DNA of 9,242 bases from HGM04593 sp964512955 (GCA_964512955.1 CAZEKX010000075.1:1-9242), one strand, 5' to 3'; positions 1 to 7,371 are shown, counted from the first letter of the stretch. Notes: generated from the letters alone by a model not told the origin. Translations and numbers: made by a program.

Positions 1-52
1 CCAACAGCGCCGATGGTACTGCATTAAATTGTGGGAGAGTAGGTCATCGCCA
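1..52 (+). rRNA. rrf: 5S ribosomal RNA, 3' end only (partial)
   Basis: The opening bases carry the conserved 3' part of a bacterial 5S rRNA: the loop E region GCGCCGATGGTACTGC (7-22) followed by GTGGGAGAGTAGGTC (31-45) and the terminal helix I strand GTCATCGCC (43-51). The 5' part and the rest of the rRNA operon lie before the window. An intrinsic terminator follows about 10 bases later, as expected for the end of an rRNA operon transcribed rightward. The exact mature 3' end cannot be read and is placed by the helix I strand. Confidence 0.93.
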
Positions 53-61
53 CTTATTTTT

Positions 62-93
62 AAAAGACTTCAGAGATATCTGAGGTCTTTTTT
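62..93 (+). terminator. Intrinsic terminator of the rRNA operon
   Basis: A 13-bp stem, AAAAGACTTCAGA (62-74) with TCTGAGGTCTTTT (79-91), contains one U·G wobble and a 4-base loop (GATA). A run of six T starts inside the right arm (88-93). It sits about 10 bases after the 5S 3' end, which fits factor-independent termination of the rRNA transcript. Confidence 0.85.
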
Positions 94-120
94 GTATTAT
101 GTATTTTATTGATATTAAAG

Positions 121-263
121 GGCGATGACTCCTTTGGGAACATAAATTTGATTACATCGATATTCGGCTGCGCTCGGCATAATACAAATATTGTCTTATG
201 CTCTTGCTTGCACGAATATTCTCGTCGTCGCAAGCAGTGCTGTGGCTTCGCACTGCCATCGCC
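121..263 (+). other. Hairpin-rich spacer: REP-like repeat or structured ncRNA candidate
   Basis: This gene-free stretch is packed with inverted repeats. GGCGATG (121-127) can pair with CATCGCC (257-263) to close the whole segment. ATATTCG (160-166) pairs with CGAATAT (213-219), enclosing GCATAA (177-182) with TTATGC (196-201). GCTTGC (206-211) pairs with GCAAGC (230-235), a pairing that crosses the ATATTCG stem. GCAGTGC (234-240) pairs with GCACTGC (250-256). A terminator follows at 274-309. The nested outline looks like a palindromic intergenic repeat unit or a compact structured RNA. I see no promoter of the Bacteroides type directly before it and recognise no known RNA family. Confidence 0.45.
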
Positions 264-286
264 ACTTGTTTTGAAAGAACTTTAGA
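257..286 (+). repeat. Degenerate second copy of the 5S rRNA tail and terminator arm
   Basis: Bases 257-286 match bases 45-74 at 25 of 30 positions without gaps. Both begin CATCGCCACTT, which is the end of 5S helix I and its downstream flank, and continue through the left arm of a terminator hairpin. Similarity falls off in the loop and resumes in the right arm and T run. Nothing recognisable of the 5S body precedes this copy, so it is a tail fragment and not a second 5S gene. It may come from recombination between rRNA operons. Confidence 0.75.
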
Positions 287-309
287 GTAAAATCTAAGGT
301 TCTTTTTTT
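274..309 (+). terminator. Second intrinsic terminator after the 5S-tail copy
   Basis: Left arm AAAGAACTTTAGA (274-286) pairs with TCTAAGGTTCTTT (293-305) with one G·U pair and a 6-base loop. A run of seven T (303-309) follows. It has the same design as the terminator at 62-93 and is probably its paralogue. It would act as a back-up stop for rRNA read-through, or end a short transcript of the 121-263 segment. Confidence 0.8.
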
Positions 310-741
310 GTTTCTATATACACATACCACTCTCCCTGTAATGCTCGCTATTCGCACCCCGCGCGGCTACATCTGTTAAAAACATAATGTTCAAATCGCT
401 ATATGATTATAGGCTTAAAACTGTTCGAATATATATACCTATAATATAAAATGGTTCCTTAATTATGCTACTGTTGCCGTAGTCCATAATATTAGAAAAT
501 ATATCACAAATATCTCAAAGCAGCATAAACGGTCTATTTTATTGTTTTTGAGTTGATTTTAGCCCTAAAGAAAGTTATCGGACTTGACCGTGTCTTTGTA
601 ACTAGAAAACTTATTCTTTATAAAACAAAGGATGATTATAGAATAAAAAGCGAGCGACTAAAAAAACATTTTTAGTCGCTCCTATTAAATTTATAGAACA
701 CCTGTATTATAACAAATTATGTTTGTTCTTCTTGGAATTGA
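310..741. other. Gene-free AT-rich spacer between the rRNA operon and the hexosaminidase gene
   Basis: I find no plausible protein gene, tRNA or convincing promoter in this 430-base stretch. Both flanking transcription units end into it: the rRNA operon from the left and the leftward hexosaminidase gene from the right. The only clear element is the hairpin at 652-681. A short GC-richer patch lies at about 340-375 without obvious structure. Confidence 0.7.
645..681 (-). terminator. Intrinsic terminator of the leftward hexosaminidase unit
   Basis: This is a perfect 13-bp stem, GAGCGACTAAAAA (652-664) with TTTTTAGTCGCTC (669-681), and a 4-base loop. Read leftward, the stem is followed by GC and then five T (complement of the A run 645-649), about 60 bases after the hexosaminidase stop codon. 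Read rightward, no T run follows the stem, so the leftward reading is preferred. Confidence 0.8.
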
Positions 742-3700
742 TTATCTAACAATCTGCTTTACACCATTCACTATGTATATTCCGGGTTGGGTAATCTCTT
801 TAATACGACGTCCGGTAAGGTCGAAAATTCCTTCTGTAATATTTTCTTCCTCAATATTTTCAATATTTGTGTTGTTGTTGATGTAGGTGATTTCGATATT
901 CATGTTGTCATTAACGATGTTTACACCTACAACACCACCTGCAACTTCTATCTTTGTATAGCTATCAATTACAGGAATGTTAAGTGTGTAACTATCTCCT
1001 GCGGGGAGATAACTGCTGTTACTCTGCAGTATTGTACCTTGTTCATCTACACACTTTGTGTTTACTGCAAAATATGGGATTACATAGTATTCGTATGCTA
1101 TGAATGGGTGTCCGTCTGTCCAACCTGTGAAGGTGTGGTTGTCGTTTCCGTTCCAATATAGGTTGTTGGTTCCTTTTACTGTGAATGTACCGTCTGTACC
1201 GGGATATATTGTAAACTCTCCGCCGGTCTCCGATGCATTGTTTGCCGAGCCTTTGGTGAGTGTTGGTATGTAGCAACCTAATTCATTTACAACCTTTATA
1301 TTGTTGCCTTCTCTCTCTATGTTCCATATATATGCAGGACCACCCGACTTGGCACTATTGTCGGTGATTATATTTGTATTTATGGCTCCTGCACTTAGAA
1401 AGCCGTTTCTGGCATTTTCGTTCTTGTTATTGAATAGTAGATACGATTTTCCTGCTTCAGGCTCAGATACTGCTTCACCAATGGCTTTGAAACCGCATAT
1501 TCCTTTGGTCTTATATGTAACATTTATCGTTGTATCCTCTTCGGGCGTTATTGTGCTTTCGGTTACACTGCTCGATACAAAAGTGTAATGGTCGTATGTG
1601 GGGTACTGTAGCGTTATGTATTCTCCTATGGGGCAACTCTCTTCTATTATCTCTATTATGCCCCCACGCTCCTCTTTGCATTTTATTGTTATGGCATGGG
1701 CATTTCGTGTATATATTACCTTTACTGTTTTGTGTCCGTCGAGTGTTGAGTATGTTGGTGCAGTTTCGTTGCCCTCTTCTCCATAACCTTTAATAGTCAT
1801 GTTTTTTATATCGGGGGCAACACAAGTGTACTCTTTGTTTTGTTCTGCCGATTGGTAATACTTGCCTATCTCGTTCCCCTTTTCATCGTAACAGTTATAT
1901 GTTATTTGAAATACCGGCTCATAGACCCATGCTGCTCCTTGGGGGTAAATACCATTTACACTAAGTGTATTGGGGTTATTTATTGCTTTTTCGGGCATTG
2001 GGAATATTGCATTGCCATTTGCGAGAATAGAGAAATCGCCGGTTTTTGTATTATATATGTTTTTTAATGTTACAGCTGTCTCTCCAAGTGTAATGGGCGA
2101 TGTTGTTCCACTAATATATCGTCCTGTGGCTACGTTGCGTAGGGTTATCTCTTGTCCGTCAGTCTGGGCATTGGCTGTTACAACTTCCCATACATCGGCT
2201 AGGTAGTTACCTGAAAGTGCTTGTATGTGCGATTTACCAACATCGGCAAGACTCCATCCTGAGAATTTTTCAACGTTGTTAACAATACGTACAAAACTAC
2301 CCTGTAGCGGATATTCTATAGTTACGTTTCCATCGTTATTATCATCGCCATCTTTAACAAGTTGAAACTCCCACACTCCGCTATTGCCGTCATTAGGGTT
2401 GTTCCATAGGTTTATGGCATAGTTCTGTCCGCCGGCAGCCATGTTCATATACATTCCTGTGGCTGCTTTGGTGCTGTGTATGCTGTAGCAATAGTTCTCA
2501 CCTTTTTTGTTGTATACTGCTTCACCAAGTACGAAATCGTAGTGGCGTGTATTATCGTCATAGTCCCAGCGTGCGCTGTTGTTGTTTGCCGTGGGAGTTG
2601 AATTTACCGAGCCATTTGGCTTTGCTTTATTCACGAGTGCATATCTGCCAGTGTTGTCTGGGTCCTCCATTACCGCCCATAGTTGATAATCGTATGCAGT
2701 ATTATCTTCTGTTACAACAGTGCCATTCCATAAACGGTTTGCTTGTGCATTGCCTGTACCTATTGTGGGTGAACCATCGTATAATAGTTCTATGCATTTT
2801 CCATTACGTGATGCATCGCTTGCTCCTGTAATTATTCTGTACCAATACTGCTTGCTGTCTGTGGAACTTTGTGGCATAACCATCTCTTCCTCACTGTCGT
2901 TTATCATGAAATGACGACCATACTCGTAATTGTTATAGTTGAGCAGTATGCTATCGGCTGTTATGCGTCGGCAGAAATCGTCGAAATCCTTTTTGTCTGC
3001 AGGACTCCATCCTGTCTCTGCAATTGCTATCAGTCGTGGCAATGCAAGATATTCGAGCAGGTAGTTGCTCTGTACATGTTCAGTCCAGAATGTGCCTTGT
3101 ACACCGCAATAGTATTTTTGCAGTTCGGCAGGAACACTCTCTGGAACAGGTACGTAATTGTATGTGGCACGTACGTCGTCGCTACCACTTCCTGCTCCAT
3201 GCGGTTCGCTTGGGTCGGTGCTCTGTTTGCGGTTAATGTAGTATGGACCCCATGGTGTTATTATCGACTTCATTCCTAATTGTGCCGCTTGCAGTGCTGT
3301 GGATTGCACTTTTCCCTGCTCCCAACACATCATTGTGCCATTTGTTCCTTTTATCAGGTCTACATTGGTGCCGTTTGCCGACAAACTTTCGTTCCACATT
3401 ATCACATTGCGTTTTTTACTATCCTCTTTCGATGCCAAGTGATCGGCAAGGAGTCGCACAAATCGCGACTGTAATTCGCGTATATTGCTATATCCCATCT
3501 CTTCTTTAAGGGCAAGACATTCTGAATTGTTTTCCCATGCACTTGTAGGACATTCATCACCACCAATGTGTATTTGGCTGTATGGGAATATTTCTGTTAT
3601 TTCGTCCAGAATATCCTTTGCGAATTGTAATGTCGCGGGGTTACCCACATTGAAAACATCGGCATATATACCGCCATCAACTTTTACATTGTGGCTGCCG

Positions 3701-4575
3701 TTGGGGGTACAACTGAATTCGGGATAGGCTGCAAGGGCAGCGCAGGCGTGTCCGGGGAACTCAATCTCGGGTATAACCTCTATATGTCGTTCTTTGGCAT
3801 ATTCAACAATGGAACGTGCCTCCTCTTTTGTGTAGAAGTAGGGACCGTATGGCTCATTTGTGTAATATCCACCATATTCAGGGTCTACACTCCATGAATT
3901 GTTACGTGTTGCTCCAATGGTTGTCAGTTTGGGGTACTTTTCAATCTCTATGCGCCATCCTTGGTCATCTACAAGGTGCCAATGGAAACGGTTCATCTTG
4001 TAGTACGACATAACATCCAACATGCGCTTTATCTCATCTACTTCAAAGTAGTGGCGAGCAACATCGAGCATAAAACCGCGGTATTCGAATCGGGGAGAAT
4101 CGGTTATGCTTACGATGGGTAGAGCAAATTTTGTTATGTTGTCATCTTTAACTCCTGCCATGACGCACGGAGGCAGAATCTTTTTTATGGTTTGGAATGC
4201 ATAGTAGAATCCTTGAGCGGTTGTAGCGGTAATTAATACACCTTCTGCTGTAATATCAATTGTATATCCTTCGTTGCCCAACTCTTCGCTACCATTGTAA
4301 CGAGACATCTTGAACAGTGCATCTGTTGCCTCTCTCTCTACCGAAACGGTGTAGCCTGTAACTTTTGCAATATGCTCCGAGAACTTTACAGCCTCGTTGC
4401 ATAGTGTCTCTTCCAAATCTCCGGTTGTAATTGTAAATGTATTTGGCAAAAGAAGTTCTCCTTCGCCTACTGTTATCTGCTTTGGAATGGGTGTTAGGTT
4501 TATGTTGTTGCTCGCTTGTATGAATAGCGGAGTACATAAACTAAGCAAAAGAATAAATAGTTTAGTTTTTTTCAT
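742..4575 (-). CDS. Secreted multi-domain GH20 beta-N-acetylhexosaminidase with type IX-like sorting tail
   Basis: This enzyme should cleave terminal beta-linked GlcNAc or GalNAc from glycans by substrate-assisted catalysis. Residues are numbered from an upstream ATG at 4614 (1290 aa). I prefer Met14 (4575), which opens a typical signal peptide (MKKTKLFILLLSLCTPLFIQA) and gives 1277 aa. A GH20 N-terminal domain covers about 38-170. The catalytic barrel covers about 172-560 with YRGFMLDVARHYF (178-190), HWHLVDDQGWR (211-221) and the catalytic pair D353-E354 in HIGGDECP. The C-terminal half is unusual. It has ricin- or trefoil-like regions at about 590-755, 768-890 and 1045-1180, and three MucBP-like repeats at about 903-969, 973-1035 and 1182-1245. 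It ends in a sorting-type tail (1262-1290, DLTGRR and GIYIVNG). Family enzymes are often 550-800 aa. It overlaps or closely follows the TRIC gene, so co-transcription is likely. Substrate (mucin, N-glycan, chitin-derived) cannot be read from the sequence. Confidence 0.95.
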   Translation of the reverse strand: MKKTKLFILLLSLCTPLFIQASNNINLTPIPKQITVGEGELLLPNTFTITTGDLEETLCNEAVKFSEHIAKVTGYTVSVEREATDALFKMSRYNGSEELGNEGYTIDITAEGVLITATTAQGFYYAFQTIKKILPPCVMAGVKDDNITKFALPIVSITDSPRFEYRGFMLDVARHYFEVDEIKRMLDVMSYYKMNRFHWHLVDDQGWRIEIEKYPKLTTIGATRNNSWSVDPEYGGYYTNEPYGPYFYTKEEARSIVEYAKERHIEVIPEIEFPGHACAALAAYPEFSCTPNGSHNVKVDGGIYADVFNVGNPATLQFAKDILDEITEIFPYSQIHIGGDECPTSAWENNSECLALKEEMGYSNIRELQSRFVRLLADHLASKEDSKKRNVIMWNESLSANGTNVDLIKGTNGTMMCWEQGKVQSTALQAAQLGMKSIITPWGPYYINRKQSTDPSEPHGAGSGSDDVRATYNYVPVPESVPAELQKYYCGVQGTFWTEHVQSNYLLEYLALPRLIAIAETGWSPADKKDFDDFCRRITADSILLNYNNYEYGRHFMINDSEEEMVMPQSSTDSKQYWYRIITGASDASRNGKCIELLYDGSPTIGTGNAQANRLWNGTVVTEDNTAYDYQLWAVMEDPDNTGRYALVNKAKPNGSVNSTPTANNNSARWDYDDNTRHYDFVLGEAVYNKKGENYCYSIHSTKAATGMYMNMAAGGQNYAINLWNNPNDGNSGVWEFQLVKDGDDNNDGNVTIEYPLQGSFVRIVNNVEKFSGWSLADVGKSHIQALSGNYLADVWEVVTANAQTDGQEITLRNVATGRYISGTTSPITLGETAVTLKNIYNTKTGDFSILANGNAIFPMPEKAINNPNTLSVNGIYPQGAAWVYEPVFQITYNCYDEKGNEIGKYYQSAEQNKEYTCVAPDIKNMTIKGYGEEGNETAPTYSTLDGHKTVKVIYTRNAHAITIKCKEERGGIIEIIEESCPIGEYITLQYPTYDHYTFVSSSVTESTITPEEDTTINVTYKTKGICGFKAIGEAVSEPEAGKSYLLFNNKNENARNGFLSAGAINTNIITDNSAKSGGPAYIWNIEREGNNIKVVNELGCYIPTLTKGSANNASETGGEFTIYPGTDGTFTVKGTNNLYWNGNDNHTFTGWTDGHPFIAYEYYVIPYFAVNTKCVDEQGTILQSNSSYLPAGDSYTLNIPVIDSYTKIEVAGGVVGVNIVNDNMNIEITYINNNTNIENIEEENITEGIFDLTGRRIKEITQPGIYIVNGVKQIVR

Positions 4576-4606
4576 GCGTAGTAATTTTTGGTTATAAATA
4601 TTGGCT

Positions 4607-5239
4607 TTATTCATCGCCTCCTTTTAGTGTAGGAAGGCATATATGGAACTTAACAGCGAGAATGCGTACAAGGAATACACTGGTTCCACACAATATATGC
4701 GTGAAGTGCATGTTCAAATCGAGCAAGAAATGACATATACCAAAAACAATACCGCCTATGACACATGCCATGGCATAAATCTCTTTTCGGAATATGAGAG
4801 GTATCTCATTAATGAATACATCGCGAATGACGCCGCCTGCCGCACCAGTCATGGTACCCATAATTATGGCAACCCAGAGAGGGAAACCACAGTCTAAGGT
4901 TTTTTGAACACCTACAACAGTAAAGAGTGCCAAACCTATGGCGTCGAATATAAAAAAGGTGTTGTTCAGGCGAATGAGGTATTTGCTAAACATTATAACA
5001 CATAGCAATGCCATACCGGAACATACAAGATATATGTCATCTGTCATCCAGAACGGTGTTACTCCTAGCATCATATCTCTGAATGTTCCTCCTCCTACTG
5101 CTGTTGCTACTCCTACCACGTATGCTCCAAACCAATCAAATTTTTTTGCCGAAGCAAGGCGTATACCGCTTATCGCAAAGGCAAATGTTCCAAGAAACTC
5201 AATAATTTGAACGAACGTGGGCATTGTTAAGTTAAACAT
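4607..5239 (-). CDS. TRIC-family (UPF0126, YicG/YadS-like) membrane cation channel
   Basis: This is an inner-membrane protein of 210 aa, the usual size for the bacterial trimeric intracellular cation channel family, whose studied members conduct K+ and other monovalent cations. It is almost entirely hydrophobic, with about seven membrane segments in two homologous halves. Each half begins alike (LGTFAFAISG at 16-25, FDAIGLALFTVVG at 98-110) and carries the glycine-rich kink and signature: VGGGTFRD (48-55) and AAGGVIRD (133-140). A short charged C-terminus (KGGDE) follows. The start at 5239 is the first ATG; Met6 (5224) is an alternative. The stop codon TAA (4607-4609) overlaps by 8 bases the most upstream start of the hexosaminidase gene. 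The palindrome at 5267-5294 lies 28 bases before the start and may control it. The physiological role of the bacterial proteins is poorly known. Confidence 0.92.
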   Translation of the reverse strand: MFNLTMPTFVQIIEFLGTFAFAISGIRLASAKKFDWFGAYVVGVATAVGGGTFRDMMLGVTPFWMTDDIYLVCSGMALLCVIMFSKYLIRLNNTFFIFDAIGLALFTVVGVQKTLDCGFPLWVAIIMGTMTGAAGGVIRDVFINEIPLIFRKEIYAMACVIGGIVFGICHFLLDLNMHFTHILCGTSVFLVRILAVKFHICLPTLKGGDE

Positions 5240-5266
5240 AGATGTTCTTTTTGTTTTTAATAATAA

Positions 5267-5294
5267 ATATAGGTGTACACGTGTACACCTATAT
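5267..5294. promoter_or_regulatory. Perfect 28-bp palindrome before the TRIC gene (operator or terminator)
   Basis: Arms ATATAGGTGTACAC (5267-5280) and GTGTACACCTATAT (5281-5294) are perfectly complementary with no spacer. The centre is two abutting copies of the self-complementary 8-mer GTGTACAC. It lies between the lipoprotein stop (5307) and the TRIC start (5239), both leftward. Read leftward, it overlaps TATATTTA (5264-5271), one base off the TAnnTTTG -7 element, which suits an operator. It is also followed by a loosely T-rich tract, so a terminator for the lipoprotein gene is possible. Confidence 0.6.
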
Positions 5295-5306
5295 AGTTTT
5301 TAATTA

Positions 5307-6590
5307 TTACTCTTTTATCTCGGGAATATTTGTGTATTCGCCACGAATCAGTTGGAAATTGGATGCTACATTGTAGAATGCGCCTGTTGCAACATTTGCC
5401 GATGTTGGAACGTATGCCTGACGCAGGTTGGGACAGTTCTCTATGGCATAAGCATCGATATTGGTTGTCTCGTCGGGGAATACAATTATCTCAACTTTCT
5501 GTAAGTTCTTCAACTTACACTCTTTATCGAACGATTTTATATATTTAACTTCCAAGAAAGTTGTGGCAGGTGCCACATATACCATCATATATTCTCCAAT
5601 ATAGTTCTTTTCATATATTGCGTTGGAGTAACTTTGTAATGTTTGGTGCTCGGGGTCGATATGTATTGCCGAGATATTTGAGTAGTTCGATAAACTTATA
5701 TAATAATCGGAATTATATATGGTTTTAATATTTTTACCTATGTATAGTTCGCTTATTTGGGTGTTTTTGAAATCGTCATTAATGTTCCATGCTTCGGGGA
5801 ATATCGATGTTACTTTGTAACCCTCTATACTATAAGGAACAACTGCAGGGGTATCCGATTCCTTGATAACTCTTACATTGATATGTCCTTGGTAGAAATT
5901 ATATATAAAATGTTCATCTTCGTATAGGTTTGCGTCGAATGAATTGGACACTAAATGTTTATATGCATCAATGTTGCTTGCCTCTATGGTATAATTATCA
6001 CTGTTTGTGGGGTCGCAAACATACCATACTCCTTCGCAATATACATAACTCCATGCATGACCGTAACCATAGGGTTGTCCATTTTCACTGGGGTTGTAAT
6101 ATCCGTTGGTTGTGAAACCAAGAATGTTTTGTGTGTGAAGCATAACCGAAAGCAGGTCGGCATATCCTTGGCAAAGACCTTCACGTAATTTAAATACCAC
6201 GTATGGGTCGTTGCTTATAGGACTATGGTTGTATTTAACAGTTCTTACATCCTTATAAATTTTTGCATATTTATCCATTTCGCTCGTACAACCGGCAACA
6301 AGTTCGTCGGTATACTGTTTAATTTCGTTATACTCCTCTTGAGTTATGTTTATCTTTAATAATTCGTTCTTGATATTGCTACCGAATTTCTCTAACAACT
6401 TGTTAACTCTTTCGGCATGGAGTCCTGTCAATTCTACAGACTCATCTGCTTCGGGAAACTTAATCTCTTGCGATTGATGGACATTGTTGTTGCCAATCTC
6501 ATCTAAGTTGATACTGTCGTTTTCCGATGCACACGAAAACATCAGAAACGATAAAATTAATGTTGCAAAAAAGCGTACTTGTTTTTTCAT
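5307..6590 (-). CDS. Lipoprotein with transglutaminase-like domain and BspA-like leucine-rich repeats
   Basis: This is a 427-aa predicted lipoprotein. A short signal peptide ends at C20 (FLMFSC), followed by acidic residues (ASENDS), as often seen in surface-exposed Bacteroidota lipoproteins. A helical linker covers about 50-115. A transglutaminase-like core lies at about 115-215 with a plausible Cys-His-Asp triad: C140 in REGLCQGYADL, H178 in YGYGHAWSYV and D193 in VCDPTNSD. Family members are mostly papain-like peptidases or cross-linking enzymes, and the real reaction here is unknown. Residues from about 250 to 415 resemble BspA-type leucine-rich repeats (pieces such as ISELYIGKNIKTI, LQKVEIIVFP and LRQAYVPTSA), which often serve in adhesion. 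The gene is leftward, 67 bases upstream of the TRIC gene across a palindrome, so shared transcription is uncertain. The intact triad argues for an active enzyme. Confidence 0.85.
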   Translation of the reverse strand: MKKQVRFFATLILSFLMFSCASENDSINLDEIGNNNVHQSQEIKFPEADESVELTGLHAERVNKLLEKFGSNIKNELLKINITQEEYNEIKQYTDELVAGCTSEMDKYAKIYKDVRTVKYNHSPISNDPYVVFKLREGLCQGYADLLSVMLHTQNILGFTTNGYYNPSENGQPYGYGHAWSYVYCEGVWYVCDPTNSDNYTIEASNIDAYKHLVSNSFDANLYEDEHFIYNFYQGHINVRVIKESDTPAVVPYSIEGYKVTSIFPEAWNINDDFKNTQISELYIGKNIKTIYNSDYYISLSNYSNISAIHIDPEHQTLQSYSNAIYEKNYIGEYMMVYVAPATTFLEVKYIKSFDKECKLKNLQKVEIIVFPDETTNIDAYAIENCPNLRQAYVPTSANVATGAFYNVASNFQLIRGEYTNIPEIKE

Positions 6591-6623
6591 ATTGTTATAT
6601 TTTATATTATTTGTATTTTTTTT

Positions 6624-6658
6624 CGAAGATAGTTCTAATTTCTCTAACTATTAACAAA
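6624..6658 (-). promoter_or_regulatory. Possible promoter of the lipoprotein gene
   Basis: Read leftward, TTTG (complement of 6655-6658) is followed after 23 bases by TATCTTCG (complement of 6624-6631), one mismatch from the Bacteroides -7 consensus TAnnTTTG. Transcription would begin about 25-30 bases before the ATG at 6590. The spacer is at the long end, so this is a weak call. Confidence 0.3.
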
Positions 6659-6786
6659 TCTTCCAAGTTTTAACTTTTTTTACAGTAATAATGGCTTTGA
6701 ATATCTCTTTGCCGGTAAAAAACAGGTACTTTACCCATTATATTTCTGTTTTTTGATTTATATTCGCAAAAAGAATTGACTTATAG

Positions 6787-7368
6787 ATGATAAATGAATT
6801 TTGTATAAGAAGACCGAGTAAAAAATGGCTTCCTCTATTTTTGCTTATGGCTTTACTCTCTTTTTCTCAAGGGGTATATGCACAAAGTCGTGAGGTTGTG
6901 AAAATATCTACCGATATTCTTATGTTTCTTCCTTCCGCTGTCGGTGCTGGTAAGGCTGTTGTCGATGGCGATTATAAAGGGTTATTGCAACTGGCCGAAA
7001 CGGGTGTAACATCCGTTGCTGTATCATATCTGCTTAAACATGCCATACATAAACGTCGTCCCGATGGGAGTGATAGAAAATCATTCCCATCAAACCATTC
7101 CGGAGTGGCTTTTGCAGGCGCGGCATATTTGCAACGTCGTTATGGCTGGGCATGGGGTGCTCCTGCATATGCTGTGGCAACTTATGTGGGGTGGGGACGT
7201 GTTTATGCCAAAAGACACGATGCGTGGGATGTGCTTGCCGGAGCATCTATTGGTATAGTTTCGGCATATATTTATACTCGTCCGTTTGTAAAGGAACATA
7301 ACATCACATTTGCGCCTGCTATATCAGCACAAGGTGATTACGGAGTGTTTTTCTCTATGAAGTTTTAA
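6787..7368 (+). CDS. PAP2-superfamily phosphatase, exported
   Basis: This is a 193-aa phosphatase of the PAP2 (type 2 phosphatidic acid phosphatase) superfamily. All three signature motifs are intact. Motif 1 is K84-x6-R91-P92, motif 2 is SFPSNHSG (99-106) with the catalytic-type H104, and motif 3 is R138-x5-H144-x3-D148 in GRVYAKRHDAWD. The N-terminus has a basic stretch, a hydrophobic run and VYAQ near 30-33, which looks like a signal peptide, so the active site would face the periplasm. Family members act on lipid phosphates such as undecaprenyl pyrophosphate, phosphatidic acid or lipid A phosphates; the substrate here cannot be told. The C-terminus (YGVFFSMKF) ends in Phe, like outer-membrane strands, but the protein is too short for a separate barrel. 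It is the only gene of its unit, and its stop lies 3 bases from that of the convergent gene at 7372. Confidence 0.93.
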   Translation: MINEFCIRRPSKKWLPLFLLMALLSFSQGVYAQSREVVKISTDILMFLPSAVGAGKAVVDGDYKGLLQLAETGVTSVAVSYLLKHAIHKRRPDGSDRKSFPSNHSGVAFAGAAYLQRRYGWAWGAPAYAVATYVGWGRVYAKRHDAWDVLAGASIGIVSAYIYTRPFVKEHNITFAPAISAQGDYGVFFSMKF

Positions 7369-7371
7369 TGA

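Noticed and set aside
389..397. GTTCAAATC resembles a tRNA T-loop
   Set aside because: The flanking 5-base arms do not pair (TAATG against CGCTA), and no acceptor, D or anticodon arms can be drawn around it.
787..4013. Many rightward open frames of 62-136 residues opposite the hexosaminidase gene
   Set aside because: They are Cys-, Val- and Tyr-rich antisense shadows of a long, well-supported gene, without recognisable domains.
4643..5210. Two rightward open frames opposite the TRIC gene
   Set aside because: They are antisense to a clear TRIC-family gene with both signature motifs intact, and show no motif of their own.
6714..6735. GGTAAA ... TTTACC inverted repeat upstream of the PAP2 gene
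   Set aside because: It is only 6 bp with a 10-base spacer in AT-rich DNA, so a chance match is likely; there is no T run, and it is not convincingly placed relative to a promoter.
6759..6766. TATATTCG as a -7 element for the PAP2 gene
   Set aside because: It is one mismatch from TAnnTTTG but has no TTTG at a proper distance upstream and leaves a leader of only about 14 bases, so I did not list it.
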